Below are positions 1 through 6,224 of a DNA stretch of 6,825 bases, one piece after another. Position numbers and translations under genes: made by a program. Source of the DNA: Acetobacteraceae bacterium (GTDB taxonomy: Bacteria; Pseudomonadota; Alphaproteobacteria; Acetobacterales; Acetobacteraceae); contig JASHVB010000723.1 in the NCBI GenBank assembly GCA_030039695.1, forward strand, positions 1-6,825, written 5' to 3'. Every line of letters begins with the position of its first letter. Positions within the stretch are counted from its first letter, which is position 1. The notes under the pieces were generated by a model. It had not been told where the DNA came from. It ran no database searches and saw only the letters and a program-made list of their open reading frames with translations.

Positions 1-171
1 AACCCGCTCGGCGTACGCTCCGGTGGCGAGGGTGGCACCACTCCGGCGCTCGCCGTCGCGATCAATGCAATTGTCGACGCGCTGGCGGACCTCGGCGTGA
101 AGCATGTGGCAATGCCTGCAACGCCGGAGCGCGTGTGGCGGACGATTCAGGAATCGGGTTCGGCGAGCTGA
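1..171 (+). CDS. C-terminus of molybdenum hydroxylase large subunit (CoxL/XDH type), 5' end outside window
   Basis: The reading frame is open from base 1 to the TGA at 169-171 and gives the last 56 residues of a xanthine dehydrogenase/aerobic CO dehydrogenase-type molybdopterin subunit. The segment holds the family's [10 protein letters not shown] motif near residues 9-18. Its Glu (residue 10 here, bases 28-30) corresponds to the conserved active-site Glu next to the Mo centre. It is followed by the typical ending AINAIVDAL ... MPATPERVW. Enzymes of this family hydroxylate or oxidise CO, purines, aldehydes or N-heterocycles, usually together with FAD and 2Fe-2S subunits. The substrate cannot be told from the tail alone, because the CoxL-specific active-site loop lies outside the window. 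The gene ends 152 bp before ispDF on the same strand; nothing suggests a functional link. Confidence 0.9.
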   Translation, partial: NPLGVRSGGEGGTTPALAVAINAIVDALADLGVKHVAMPATPERVWRTIQESGSAS

Positions 172-323
172 GGCGCGGCTTCCCGGCTGGCTTGCGCGAA
201 GCTCGGTGGCAAAAAAGTTCCGACCGAACCGCACGCGGCCAGCGGTGTTCACGCCCCGCACGGCCCAATCTCGTCTGTTGTCCCGGATTGACGTCGCCTC
301 GCCTCCCCGTCCATGTGCGCGAC

Positions 324-1454
324 ATGCGTATTGCCGCCATCCTAGTCGCCGCCGGCACGGGCCGCCGCTTCGGCACCGAGACGCCGAAGCAGTTCCTGCC
401 GCTCGCGGGCAAGCCAGTGATTCGCCATGCCGCGGAAACCCTGACGGCTCACGCCGACCTGCTGCAGCCGGTCGGCGACCCCGGGGCGATCGACGCCGCG
501 CTCTCCGGTATCGACCACCTCCCCACCGTCCCCGGCGGCATGACGCGCCAGGACAGCGTCCGCGTCGGACTGGAGGCATTGGTGCCGCACCTGCCTGACA
601 TCGTGTTGGTGCATGACGCTGCGCGCCCCTTGATTCCATCGGGCACAGTCCCCTCCCTGCTCGCCGCGCTTACGCGCCACCCCGGTGCGATCCCCGCCCA
701 GCCTGTCGCCGACACGCTGAAGCGCGTCACGTCCGGCGTCATAGATCGGACCGTTTCACGCGAGGGCCTCTACCGCGCGCAGACGCCGCAGGCGTTCCGC
801 TTCCCCGTGCTCCTTGCCGCCCATCGAGCCGGTACTGCCGGCGCCACCGACGACGCGTCGCTGCTCGAAGCGATCGACCAAGCAGTCGCACTCGTTCCGG
901 GGCACGAAGATAACATCAAGCTGACCTACCCGGATGATCTTGCCCGCTTGGAGCGCGCCATGAATGCCGCGATGATCCCGCATGTCGGCACCGGCTTCGA
1001 CGTGCATGTGCTGGAGGCAGGCCGTAGGCTGATGCTGTGTGGCGTCGCCGTACCTCACGACAAGGGTCTGGTCGGTCACTCCGACGCTGATGTCGGCATC
1101 CACGCGTTGTGCGACGCGATCTACGGCGCGCTGGCCGAGGGCGACATCGGGCGCCACTTCCCGCCCAGCGAGGCCGCATGGAAAGACGCCGACAGTACCC
1201 GCTTCCTGACGCATGCCGCCGGCCGCATTGCCGCGCGCGGCGGCCGGCTGGTGAATGCGGACATCACGCTTATCTGCGAGCGCCCGAAAATCGCCCCGTA
1301 TGCGGACACCATGCGCGCGCGTCTCGCGTCGTTGCTCGGGGTTGAGGCGGCACGCATTTCGGTAAAGGCAACGACGACGGAGAAGCTCGGCTTTACCGGC
1401 CGCGGCGAAGGCATTGCGGCACAGGCAGTGGTGACTGTGCTGCTGTCTGCATAA
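324..1454 (+). CDS. ispDF: Bifunctional 2-C-methyl-D-erythritol 4-phosphate cytidylyltransferase / 2,4-cyclodiphosphate synthase
   Basis: This 376-residue fusion carries out two non-consecutive MEP-pathway steps in the cytosol: MEP + CTP to CDP-ME (IspD), and CDP-ME 2-phosphate to MEcPP + CMP (IspF). IspD part (about 1-215): AAGTGRRFG (9-17) and PKQF (21-24) form the CTP loop. VHDAARP (96-102), DTLKR (130-134), [14 protein letters not shown] (145-158) and [10 protein letters not shown] (197-206) follow, with the Arg and Lys residues known to bind substrate. IspF part (about 218-376): GFDVH (224-228) supplies Asp and His metal ligands, [10 protein letters not shown] (251-260) the third His, and [18 protein letters not shown] (346-363) is the family signature. 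Both active sites look complete. The frame is open back to base 135, but homology starts at [11 protein letters not shown], so ATG 324 is chosen. No clear Shine-Dalgarno precedes it. A TTGACG at 288-293 is a possible -35 box but has no good -10. The fusion is typical of alphaproteobacteria. Confidence 0.97.
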   Translation: MRIAAILVAAGTGRRFGTETPKQFLPLAGKPVIRHAAETLTAHADLLQPVGDPGAIDAALSGIDHLPTVPGGMTRQDSVRVGLEALVPHLPDIVLVHDAARPLIPSGTVPSLLAALTRHPGAIPAQPVADTLKRVTSGVIDRTVSREGLYRAQTPQAFRFPVLLAAHRAGTAGATDDASLLEAIDQAVALVPGHEDNIKLTYPDDLARLERAMNAAMIPHVGTGFDVHVLEAGRRLMLCGVAVPHDKGLVGHSDADVGIHALCDAIYGALAEGDIGRHFPPSEAAWKDADSTRFLTHAAGRIAARGGRLVNADITLICERPKIAPYADTMRARLASLLGVEAARISVKATTTEKLGFTGRGEGIAAQAVVTVLLSA

Positions 1455-1460
1455 CTTGCG

Positions 1461-1482
1461 GCCTCACTTGGGGGGTGGAGGC
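1461..1482 (+). terminator. Weak hairpin just after ispDF
   Basis: GCCTC at 1461-1465 pairs with GAGGC at 1478-1482, and the flanking AC/GTG can extend the stem with one bulged base, around a G-rich loop. It begins 6 bp after the ispDF stop. No run of T follows, so a classical intrinsic terminator is not shown. The position is the main argument. Confidence 0.25.
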
Positions 1483-1599
1483 GCACACCGCCCCGTGACA
1501 CACACCGTTCGCAACTCGGCAGACAATTCGCGGACAACAATCCTGAAAAGGAATTGCACACCTGCACATACCTTTGCGCGGCACATTGTTGCGCGTAGC

Positions 1600-1614
1600 G
1601 GCACGCAGCGTGCC
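1600..1614. repeat. Perfect 6-bp inverted repeat (GGCACG-cag-CGTGCC)
   Basis: GGCACG at 1600-1605 is the exact reverse complement of CGTGCC at 1609-1614, with a 3-base loop. It could be a short hairpin or a protein site. It lies in a gene-free stretch, and repeats of this length occur by chance in GC-rich DNA. Confidence 0.2.
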
Positions 1615-1804
1615 AGCTTCGTTGCGCCGAGATGACCAGCGAACGTAACTCCACCCGAGGCGTTGCTTGGTCCTTGCTGGATCGCATTGTTCTTTCGCCC
1701 AATCAGCGGCGAACCGCGGCTTTACAAGAACTGCCGAGACTGACTGCACGAAGAAGGAACAAGGCCCACGCCGCGCCGCGCTTCAGGGCACGGGAGCGGC
1801 CTCC

Positions 1805-2511
1805 ATGCTTGCCTGGCTGGCCGGGATCTGAACCTCCAAGATTTCCTGCCGCATGGCCTCTGTCCCGCTTGGGAGCCGAGTCTGATCTCGCCGCAGGTCA
1901 TATCCGATGGATTGGTCGCATTTCCAAAATACTTCATGTCTGCCGTGGTTACTCACTTGGCAATCAAGCGCAAGGGCCTGCCTTTTCAGACCATCTTCAT
2001 CTCGTTCATGATTTTCATTCTTGTCTGCGGCACCACACGCCTTCTCGGTGCGGCGATACTTTGGGAGCCGGTCTGCCGACTTAACGCCGCGGTCAATGTT
2101 GTCACCGCGCTCCCATTACTGCCCACCACCATCGCGCTGTTGGTCCTGCTGCCGACGACGCTGGCGCTGCCAAGCCAGGGGCAGCTCAAGGCGGCGAATC
2201 CGAGCCGGCTTGTTGAAATTGAAGAGAGGCGCCGGATTGAGCAGGACATTCGCCAGATCAGCGCTTATGAAAGTGTGAGGTCGACGATGGCAGATTTGCA
2301 GTCGATTCCGTACAAGGTGCCCGACACGATTAGCGTTGTCAGGCGCCACGCCACCACCGTCCGGGAGGCGCGGCGGCGTAGCTCATGCACCGCCCGCGGA
2401 TGCGGCAGCCGTTTCGGTTTGTACCAGGCTCGCCACGTACCGGGTCGGATCGAGATCGCCTCCGGGACAGGAGAACTTGGGCACCTCAACCAGCCGCCGC
2501 TGGGGGCATAG
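1805..2511 (+). pseudogene. Relic of an ethylene-receptor-like membrane sensor histidine kinase (HWE type likely)
   Basis: The frame with codons at 1744-2511 encodes a degenerate copy of the three-helix sensor shared by plant ethylene receptors and many proteobacterial kinases. Readable blocks are PHGLCPAWEP (1849-1878), VISDGLVAF (1897-1923), KRKGLPF (about 1966-1986), FILVCGTTRLL (about 2014-2046), NAAVNVVTALP and LALPSQGQLKAAN (about 2161-2201). A charged helix follows (EIEERRRIEQDIR). In the intact family the third block is CGTTH or CGATH, where Cys and His bind Cu(I). Here the Cys (2026-2028) is kept and the His is Arg (CGC, 2038-2040). The Asp of the SD pair is kept; the A-Y-F-S-I-P block is lost. 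Near 2311, YKVPDTISVV aligns with the HWE H-box HRVKNTLAVV, with Tyr in place of the phospho-accepting His. No N- or G-box ATPase motifs follow. No ATG, GTG or TTG precedes the first block in frame; the likely original ATG (1805) lies in another frame. I conclude this is a dead gene. Confidence 0.7.
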
Positions 2512-2568
2512 CGACCCGGAGAGTCACGAGCGCTTTGTTACCTGCTAGATGCGTGCGGAACGTGATAG

Positions 2569-2585
2569 CCTCACCCCAGGTGAGG
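2569..2585. promoter_or_regulatory. Perfect 7-bp inverted repeat, possible operator or hairpin
   Basis: CCTCACC (2569-2575) and GGTGAGG (2579-2585) are exact reverse complements around a 3-base centre (CCA). The site lies 85 bp upstream of the lipoprotein start. Size and symmetry recall dyads bound by MerR-family regulators, but no well-spaced -35/-10 pair brackets it. It may equally be a hairpin. There is no T-run after it. Confidence 0.35.
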
Positions 2586-2670
2586 TTTGTGAAGCGGAAG
2601 GCATGGACACTGGCGTCCCGTACGGCCATTTCTTTGCCACCCGTGATGGATCAACCAGGCTTGAGGTCAG

Positions 2671-2982
2671 ATGATGCACCGCATCCTCGTCGCTCTATTC
2701 GCCACCGCTATGGTCGCAGCTTGCGCTACCACCGCAACTGAAACCGCGACGTTTACCCCGCCGCCGGTCCCTGCTCCACTGACCGAGGCCATGCCCAATC
2801 CTCCCGTCAGCGGCGAGCAGCTGCAGTGGCAGCCAGGCCACTGGAACTGGAGCGGCAGCGGCTACGTCTGGCAGCCTGGCGAATACGTACCCGCAACCGG
2901 CCACGGACCTCTGTTCCAGCCAGGCTACTGGGCGCAGACCCCGAGCGGATGGGCCTGGCAACCGGCCCGCTGGACCTCGTAG
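2671..2982 (+). CDS. Small lipoprotein with W-x-P-G-x-W repeats
   Basis: This 103-residue protein opens with a lipoprotein signal: basic MMHR, a hydrophobic stretch LVALFATAMVA, and lipobox VAAC with the acylated Cys at residue 18. A Thr/Pro-rich linker follows (19-46). The rest holds four spaced repeats: WQPGHW (53-58), WQPGEY (67-72), FQPGYW (82-87) and WQPARW (96-101). The same pattern occurs in short proteobacterial envelope proteins of unknown function annotated as YXWQPGHW- or WxxGxW-repeat proteins. The aromatic repeats suggest an extended beta or polyproline-like surface for binding or wall contact, but no activity is known to me. A Shine-Dalgarno-like GAGG (2663-2666) sits 4 bases before the ATG; a second ATG follows directly. 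No co-directional partner lies next to it, so it is probably transcribed alone. Confidence 0.85.
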   Translation: MMHRILVALFATAMVAACATTATETATFTPPPVPAPLTEAMPNPPVSGEQLQWQPGHWNWSGSGYVWQPGEYVPATGHGPLFQPGYWAQTPSGWAWQPARWTS

Positions 2983-3476
2983 TACACGGACTCACAGAGC
3001 AGTGGCACATTCATCATCGGCAGACGCGGGGATCGAGGCATCATAGGTCCTCGCTTCCCCAAGGATGACGGAACCACGAGTGTGTTGGCGGACTCGCGGC
3101 GACATGAATGAGGCGATTCAGTTTCCACTAACAGCCATCACCAGTATGGGAAATTGCTGACGCGAGACACATCCATCGTCATCCCGGTTAGCGCGCCCTG
3201 CCGCATGCTCACAAGTGATCTTGCGAAGGGACCTTCAGGGAATTCCGCGTGATTGGGAGCTTGGTTTCACGACGCGGAGCAACAGTGAAATTGGCGGCGG
3301 TAGCCGAGCAAGCGAGCGGTTGTTTGTGCAATGCCAGCTCTGGCAGTTCGGCGATCTGAGCCTCGATCAAAAGTTGGTCATGATCCACTAACGGATGGTC
3401 GCACACAGGACGGTCTGCTTGCGCCGTCGCGGCAGAGCGCGCATGCGACGCCCGGCACTATCCAAGTTGCAATGTA
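2983..3476. other. Gene-free stretch between the lipoprotein and the convergent HDAC-family gene
   Basis: I see no convincing gene in these 494 bases. A 65-residue minus-strand frame (3209-3406, containing HPLVDHDQLLIEAQIAELPE) reads plausibly as protein for its first 25 residues but matches no family I know and then degenerates. The stretch separates two convergent genes and would be expected to hold both terminators; only one moderate hairpin (3028-3060) is visible. Confidence 0.45.
3028..3060 (+). terminator. Imperfect hairpin, candidate terminator of the lipoprotein gene
   Basis: GGGGA (3028-3032) pairs with TCCCC (3056-3060) and CGAGG (3034-3038) with CCTCG (3049-3053), separated by a 1 x 2 internal loop and closed by a 10-base loop. 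It starts 45 bp after the lipoprotein stop. No T-tract follows on the plus strand, so intrinsic termination is uncertain. Confidence 0.3.
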
Positions 3477-4526
3477 TCACGCTGCTGCGGTGGATGTAGT
3501 ACAAAAACCGCTCATGAAGCGCGTCAGCAGCGTGCCAATGACCGAGAGATTATAGCCGCCTTCTTGCACGATAGCGGTCGGCAGACGCAGCGTACCAATG
3601 TCGGCGCCAGCGCGCGCGAAGCCTTCCGTGGTCACCGCTAGTGCGTTCAGCGGCTCGTCGCGCGAGGCGTCGAAGCCGAGCGACACTACCAACGCTTCGG
3701 CACCGAAATGGCGGATCGCTTGGGTGCCGGTGCGGATCGCCGCCAGCCAACCTTCGTCGCCAGTACCGAATGGCAGGGGCAGGTTCACGTTGAATCCCTC
3801 GCCGGCGCCGGCGCCGCGTTCGTCTGCATGGCCGGTGTACCACGGGTAATAACGGTTCGGATCGCCATGCACGGAGACAAACAAGACATCCGCACGATGC
3901 CAGAACACCCCCTGCGTGCCGTTGCCGTGGTGGCTGTCGATGTCGAGCACGGCAACCCGTGACGCGCCTTTCGCCCGCAGCCGCTCGACTGAAATGGCCG
4001 CGTTGTTAAGGTAGCAATGCCCACCGGCACGCGCGGCATAGGCATGGTGCCCAGGCGGCCGGGCCAGAGCGTAAGCGCTGCCGCCGGCCGCCGCGACGTC
4101 ACCCGCGGCAATCGCCCCAGCCGCCGCGGCGTCGGCGGCCCCCCAGGTGCCGGCACCGATCGGGCACGCAAGGTCAGTGGTGTACCAGCCGACCCGCCCT
4201 GGGATGCCCTGCGGCATGCGACCGCCAGATCCCAGCATTTCCGGCGCGGGATGGGTGTTCGGCAGAGCCTCCTCCGAGGCGTCGGGTAGCGCCGACCAGG
4301 CCGCCGCGGCATCACGCAGGAAATCGAGATAGTCGGGCGTATGCACGGCAAGCAGTGCGGCGATGTCCGCGGGCGGTGGTGCCGCGATCTCCAGGCGCAA
4401 TTCCCGGCATGCGGCCAGCAACGCCTCGGCACGCGCCGGCACCTCAAAATGCGGCTTCACCTGGCCGCGGAGCAGGAAGAAGCGCGGTCTGTGGCTGAGC
4501 TGGACTGGATCCCAAAAAACGCGCAT
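3477..4526 (-). CDS. Histone deacetylase family / acetylpolyamine amidohydrolase-like enzyme
   Basis: This 349-residue, full-length member of the arginase/deacetylase fold hydrolyses N-acyl-amines with zinc. Every catalytic residue is in place: tandem His 160-161 (RPPGHHA), zinc ligands Asp197 and His199 (DIDSHHGNG), Asp286 (SLGFDASRDEP), and the transition-state Tyr325 (QEGGY). Each is offset by exactly +2 from the Mycoplana ramosa acetylpolyamine amidohydrolase numbering as I recall it (158/159, 195, 197, 284, 323). The N-terminus, with a charged loop before VKPHFEVPARAE (23-34), also resembles the acetylpolyamine branch, where this loop narrows the active site at the dimer interface. The two Glu residues that line the polyamine channel there (106 and 117) appear to be Pro109 and about Ala120 here, so the substrate may differ. 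Start: ATG complement of 4524-4526, with GAGG 6 bases upstream. It is cytosolic, with no signal peptide. It is divergent from the YceI gene, and the downstream side has no co-directional partner. Confidence 0.93.
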   Translation of the reverse strand: MRVFWDPVQLSHRPRFFLLRGQVKPHFEVPARAEALLAACRELRLEIAAPPPADIAALLAVHTPDYLDFLRDAAAAWSALPDASEEALPNTHPAPEMLGSGGRMPQGIPGRVGWYTTDLACPIGAGTWGAADAAAAGAIAAGDVAAAGGSAYALARPPGHHAYAARAGGHCYLNNAAISVERLRAKGASRVAVLDIDSHHGNGTQGVFWHRADVLFVSVHGDPNRYYPWYTGHADERGAGAGEGFNVNLPLPFGTGDEGWLAAIRTGTQAIRHFGAEALVVSLGFDASRDEPLNALAVTTEGFARAGADIGTLRLPTAIVQEGGYNLSVIGTLLTRFMSGFCTTSTAAA

Positions 4527-4611
4527 GGCGGCCTCGCTTGCAGACGCAGCGCGGCTTTACGCAGATCGCCGCTCCGCACAGTTGCCGGTGATGCTATCCT
4601 TGGTGGTGTCC

Positions 4612-5163
4612 ATGCGAAACCGTCTCCTCATCGGTGTGACCACGGCGGCCGTGGCGGCGTGCGTGCAGCCATGCCGGTCGAGCGCCGCTGAAATGCGCAT
4701 CGCACTCGGCCCCGAGGCCGGTTCGGTTGGCATGCGTGCCTACCGGCTAGGAGTGTTCCCACTCGACGGCATGTTTCACCGCTTCCACGGCTGGCTAACC
4801 TATGACCCCGCCAACCACACCGACTGCCGCGTTGAACTACATGTCGAGGTGGCAAGCCTCACCATGTCGTCGCCGGGCATGTTGCAGCGCGTACTTGGGC
4901 CGGATTTCCTGGATGCGGCGCGCTATCCCTCCCTCGCCTTCTACGGCGCATGCACCGGCGACGGCCTCAACGGCCGCCTCGCCATGCACGGCGTGAGCCG
5001 GCCCTTCGCGCTGGCACTGACTTGGCTACACCAGTCGATCAACGCTGTCGGCCGCCTGCATCGCGGCGATTGGGGAATGACGGCGCTGCCGATCCTTGCC
5101 GGCCCTACGGTACGCATCGACGTGTCGGTGCATATGGCTGCGCCACAGCAAGCGGATCCATGA
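4612..5163 (+). CDS. YceI-family secreted protein (possible lipoprotein)
   Basis: This 183-residue protein has an export signal (MRNR, then LLIGVTTAAVAA) and one YceI domain, a lipocalin-like beta barrel that binds polyisoprenoid or other amphiphiles in the periplasm. Family landmarks: FHRFHGWLTYDP (55-66), VEVASL (78-83), GPDFLDAARYPSLAF (96-110), MHGVSRPF (125-132), RGDWGM (151-156) and a final strand near VRIDVSVHM (167-175). The domain is full length. Two processing modes fit: signal peptidase II at VAAC (Cys17), giving a lipoprotein, or signal peptidase I after SSA. The frame is open back to 4363, but that extension overlaps the divergent gene antisense. ATG 4612 is chosen because the signal peptide begins there; ATG 4591 would add seven residues. 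No strong Shine-Dalgarno is seen. YceI genes often sit beside cytochrome b561 genes, but none is seen here. The physiological ligand is unknown. Confidence 0.88.
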   Translation: MRNRLLIGVTTAAVAACVQPCRSSAAEMRIALGPEAGSVGMRAYRLGVFPLDGMFHRFHGWLTYDPANHTDCRVELHVEVASLTMSSPGMLQRVLGPDFLDAARYPSLAFYGACTGDGLNGRLAMHGVSRPFALALTWLHQSINAVGRLHRGDWGMTALPILAGPTVRIDVSVHMAAPQQADP

Positions 5164-5888
5164 ATGCCGCGACTTTGACAACACGTCATAAATCGACTCA
5201 TTGCCGCCACGATTCCTGCCATTCCGTCGTTTGACATGGGCACGGAGGCACGCCGGCTGTGCCTGGTGCATCGCAGCAAAGAGGACAGCGCCCCGACCAC
5301 CAGCCCACGACGCCACCGTATCGGCCCTGCGAGAGGACGAACCCCAACGCGCCATCAACGCCGAGAGGTCGCGATCGATCTCGTCGCGTTTTGGCTCCAG
5401 GCGGGATGGCCCTGTCGGCCTCCAGACGAATGGTATGATAGCGGTTACCATGATAAGTGTCTGGCTCTGGCCCTGACTGCAACTGATTTTGCCTCACGTT
5501 TGATGGCTCTGTCGCGATTTGCGTGCTGGTGAAATGGCCGGGTTGCCCAACGGGTTGAGCGCCGCGATCTCGGTGTTGATGGAAATCAAGGCAAGATGGG
5601 GGGGCCGGCATCGGCATTCGGCCAGTAAACGCAGAATTCTGTGACCGGAGATGGGTCGTTAGCGCGGAGGCGTCAGGAAAGGCCAAATGCCCGAGTTGCG
5701 GGCTTCAGGCCAGCCGTCGGCACCGTTGGTATACCAGACGGCTACAGGATCTGCCTGTTCCGGGCACGATCGTCGAGCTCCAGCTCAGCATGACACGATG
5801 GCGATGTTGCAATCAGTTATGCGACTAGCTCTTGCACCGAAAGTGTATCAGACGCGAATATCGTGCACCACGACATTGATTTCGAGCG
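5164..5888. other. Long stretch without a recognisable gene
   Basis: These 725 bases contain several open frames on both strands (for example minus 5198-5686 and plus 5687-5959). None shows a domain, a signal peptide or a family motif, and composition drifts between GC-rich and AT-richer blocks. A weak hairpin, AGGCAC/GTGCCT (5246-5264), lies about 80 bp after the YceI gene and has no T-run. A dyad at 5436-5450 and a palindrome at 5727-5736 are the only regulatory-like signals. Decayed coding sequence is the likeliest origin. Confidence 0.5.
5436..5450. promoter_or_regulatory. Candidate LacI-family operator
   Basis: TGATAGCGGTTACCA is a near-perfect dyad whose arms, read outward-in, are TGATAGC and TGGTAAC. 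Both fit TGRTARC around a central base pair, the form of many LacI-family sites. A further TGGTA (5431-5435) precedes it and pairs with TACCA (5446-5450), giving an alternative, wider dyad ATGGTA/TACCAT (5430-5451). A plus-strand ATG overlaps the right edge (5450-5452), but its frame stops after eight codons. No intact gene lies close on either side, so if this is an operator it has probably lost its target. Confidence 0.3.
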
Positions 5889-6119
5889 TCAGCGAGCAAA
5901 GCGCTCTGCTATTTGGTTCAGATGGTCCGCAATGCCGAAAAAGACGGCGAGGATTCTGACCTGGGCGTTTAGTACATCAATTTCAAAATAAAAGACGAAG
6001 TTTCTGTCGGAAATGCGACGGACGCGCCCTTTGAGTTCGGGATGTCGCGGTGTAGATGTGTGGCGAACGTCCGCATGTAATGGAACCCCTCGCCAATCCG
6101 CACAGCGGCGTCGCCGCAC
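5889..6119 (-). pseudogene. Truncated RelE/ParE-type toxin remnant
   Basis: Read from a GTG at 6119, the frame gives 76 residues. The last 50 or so look like the C-terminal half of a RelE/ParE-fold toxin: HPELKGRVRRIS, then DRNFVFYFEID (central strand with the Y-F pattern), then VRILAVFFGIADHLNQI (final strand followed by the G-x-x-D-H turn). In intact members (about 90-100 residues) two N-terminal helices come first. Here the first 25 residues (MRRRRCADWRGVPLHADVR) do not resemble them, and an in-frame TGA lies just upstream. No antitoxin gene is next to it. The likely reading is a broken toxin gene that lost its 5' half; ParE toxins normally poison gyrase and RelE toxins cleave mRNA. Family assignment is from pattern only. 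Confidence 0.45.
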
Positions 6120-6151
6120 AGCGACGCTGTTTGTGTCCCCTCACCCCTCGT

Positions 6152-6162
6152 AGGAGGTGATC
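6152..6162 (+). promoter_or_regulatory. Eleven-base Shine-Dalgarno match to the 16S rRNA 3' end
   Basis: AGGAGGTGATC is exactly complementary to GATCACCTCCT, the conserved 3' tail of bacterial 16S rRNA. The GGAGG core (6153-6157) ends 7 bases before an ATG at 6165, which is ideal spacing for initiation. It is by far the strongest ribosome-binding signal in the window, stronger than those of all the intact genes, yet the ATG leads only into a 19-codon frame. Confidence 0.5.
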
Positions 6163-6164
6163 AA

Positions 6165-6224
6165 ATGCTGCAGGATTGTGGAGAGTTCGCAAGCGACAGC
6201 AACTGCACGGCCTCGCACACATGA
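6165..6224 (+). CDS. Candidate 19-residue peptide ORF behind a very strong Shine-Dalgarno site
   Basis: The frame reads MLQDCGEFASDSNCTASHT and ends at TGA 6222-6224. The stop overlaps an ATG (ATGA, 6221-6224) that opens a second frame of 30 residues (MIDWTDDDPSLTHR...) ending at TGA 6311-6313, an arrangement seen in translationally coupled genes. I recognise neither peptide. It may be a leader peptide, a small coupled gene pair, or the surviving start of a gene broken by a frameshift. Apart from the initiation signal there is no evidence of selection. Confidence 0.2.
   Translation: MLQDCGEFASDSNCTASHT

Larger units (their letters stand above)
1455..1804. other. Gene-free stretch after ispDF
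   Basis: No reading frame here on either strand resembles a protein family I know. A long minus-strand frame crosses the ispDF end but has no recognisable motif, and a plus-strand frame from 1632 switches through unrelated sequence. The stretch contains two small inverted repeats (1461-1482 and 1600-1614), listed separately. Confidence 0.5.

Noticed and set aside
958..972. 15-base exact repeat (CCATGAATGCCGCGA) also found at 5158-5172
   Set aside because: One copy lies within the conserved IspD-IspF linker and the other at the YceI stop. No extension of similarity is seen, so chance is the simplest explanation.
1121..1749. Long minus-strand frames of 193 and 118 residues across the ispDF end
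   Set aside because: They lie antisense to the conserved IspF coding sequence, have no motif, and are explained by GC-rich codon bias.
1632..2084. Plus-strand frame of 150 residues
   Set aside because: It is out of frame with the recognisable sensor-kinase relic that covers 1834 onward, and its own product shows no family feature.
3209..3406. Minus-strand 65-residue frame downstream of the HDAC-family gene
   Set aside because: The first part reads like protein, but no family is recognised, there is no clear ribosome-binding site, and the rest degenerates.
3785..4447. Minus-strand frame of 220 residues inside the HDAC-family gene
   Set aside because: Arg/Pro-rich shadow in another frame of a gene with a complete active site.
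4363..4611. N-terminal extension of the YceI frame by 83 residues
   Set aside because: It overlaps the divergent HDAC-family gene antisense, and a typical signal peptide begins at 4612.
5198..5686. Minus-strand frame of 162 residues
   Set aside because: No domain, signal or membrane segment; composition looks like an accidental open frame.
5727..5736. Perfect palindrome TGGTATACCA, similar to some GntR-family sites
   Set aside because: About six or seven 10-bp palindromes are expected by chance in a window this size, and no gene starts nearby.
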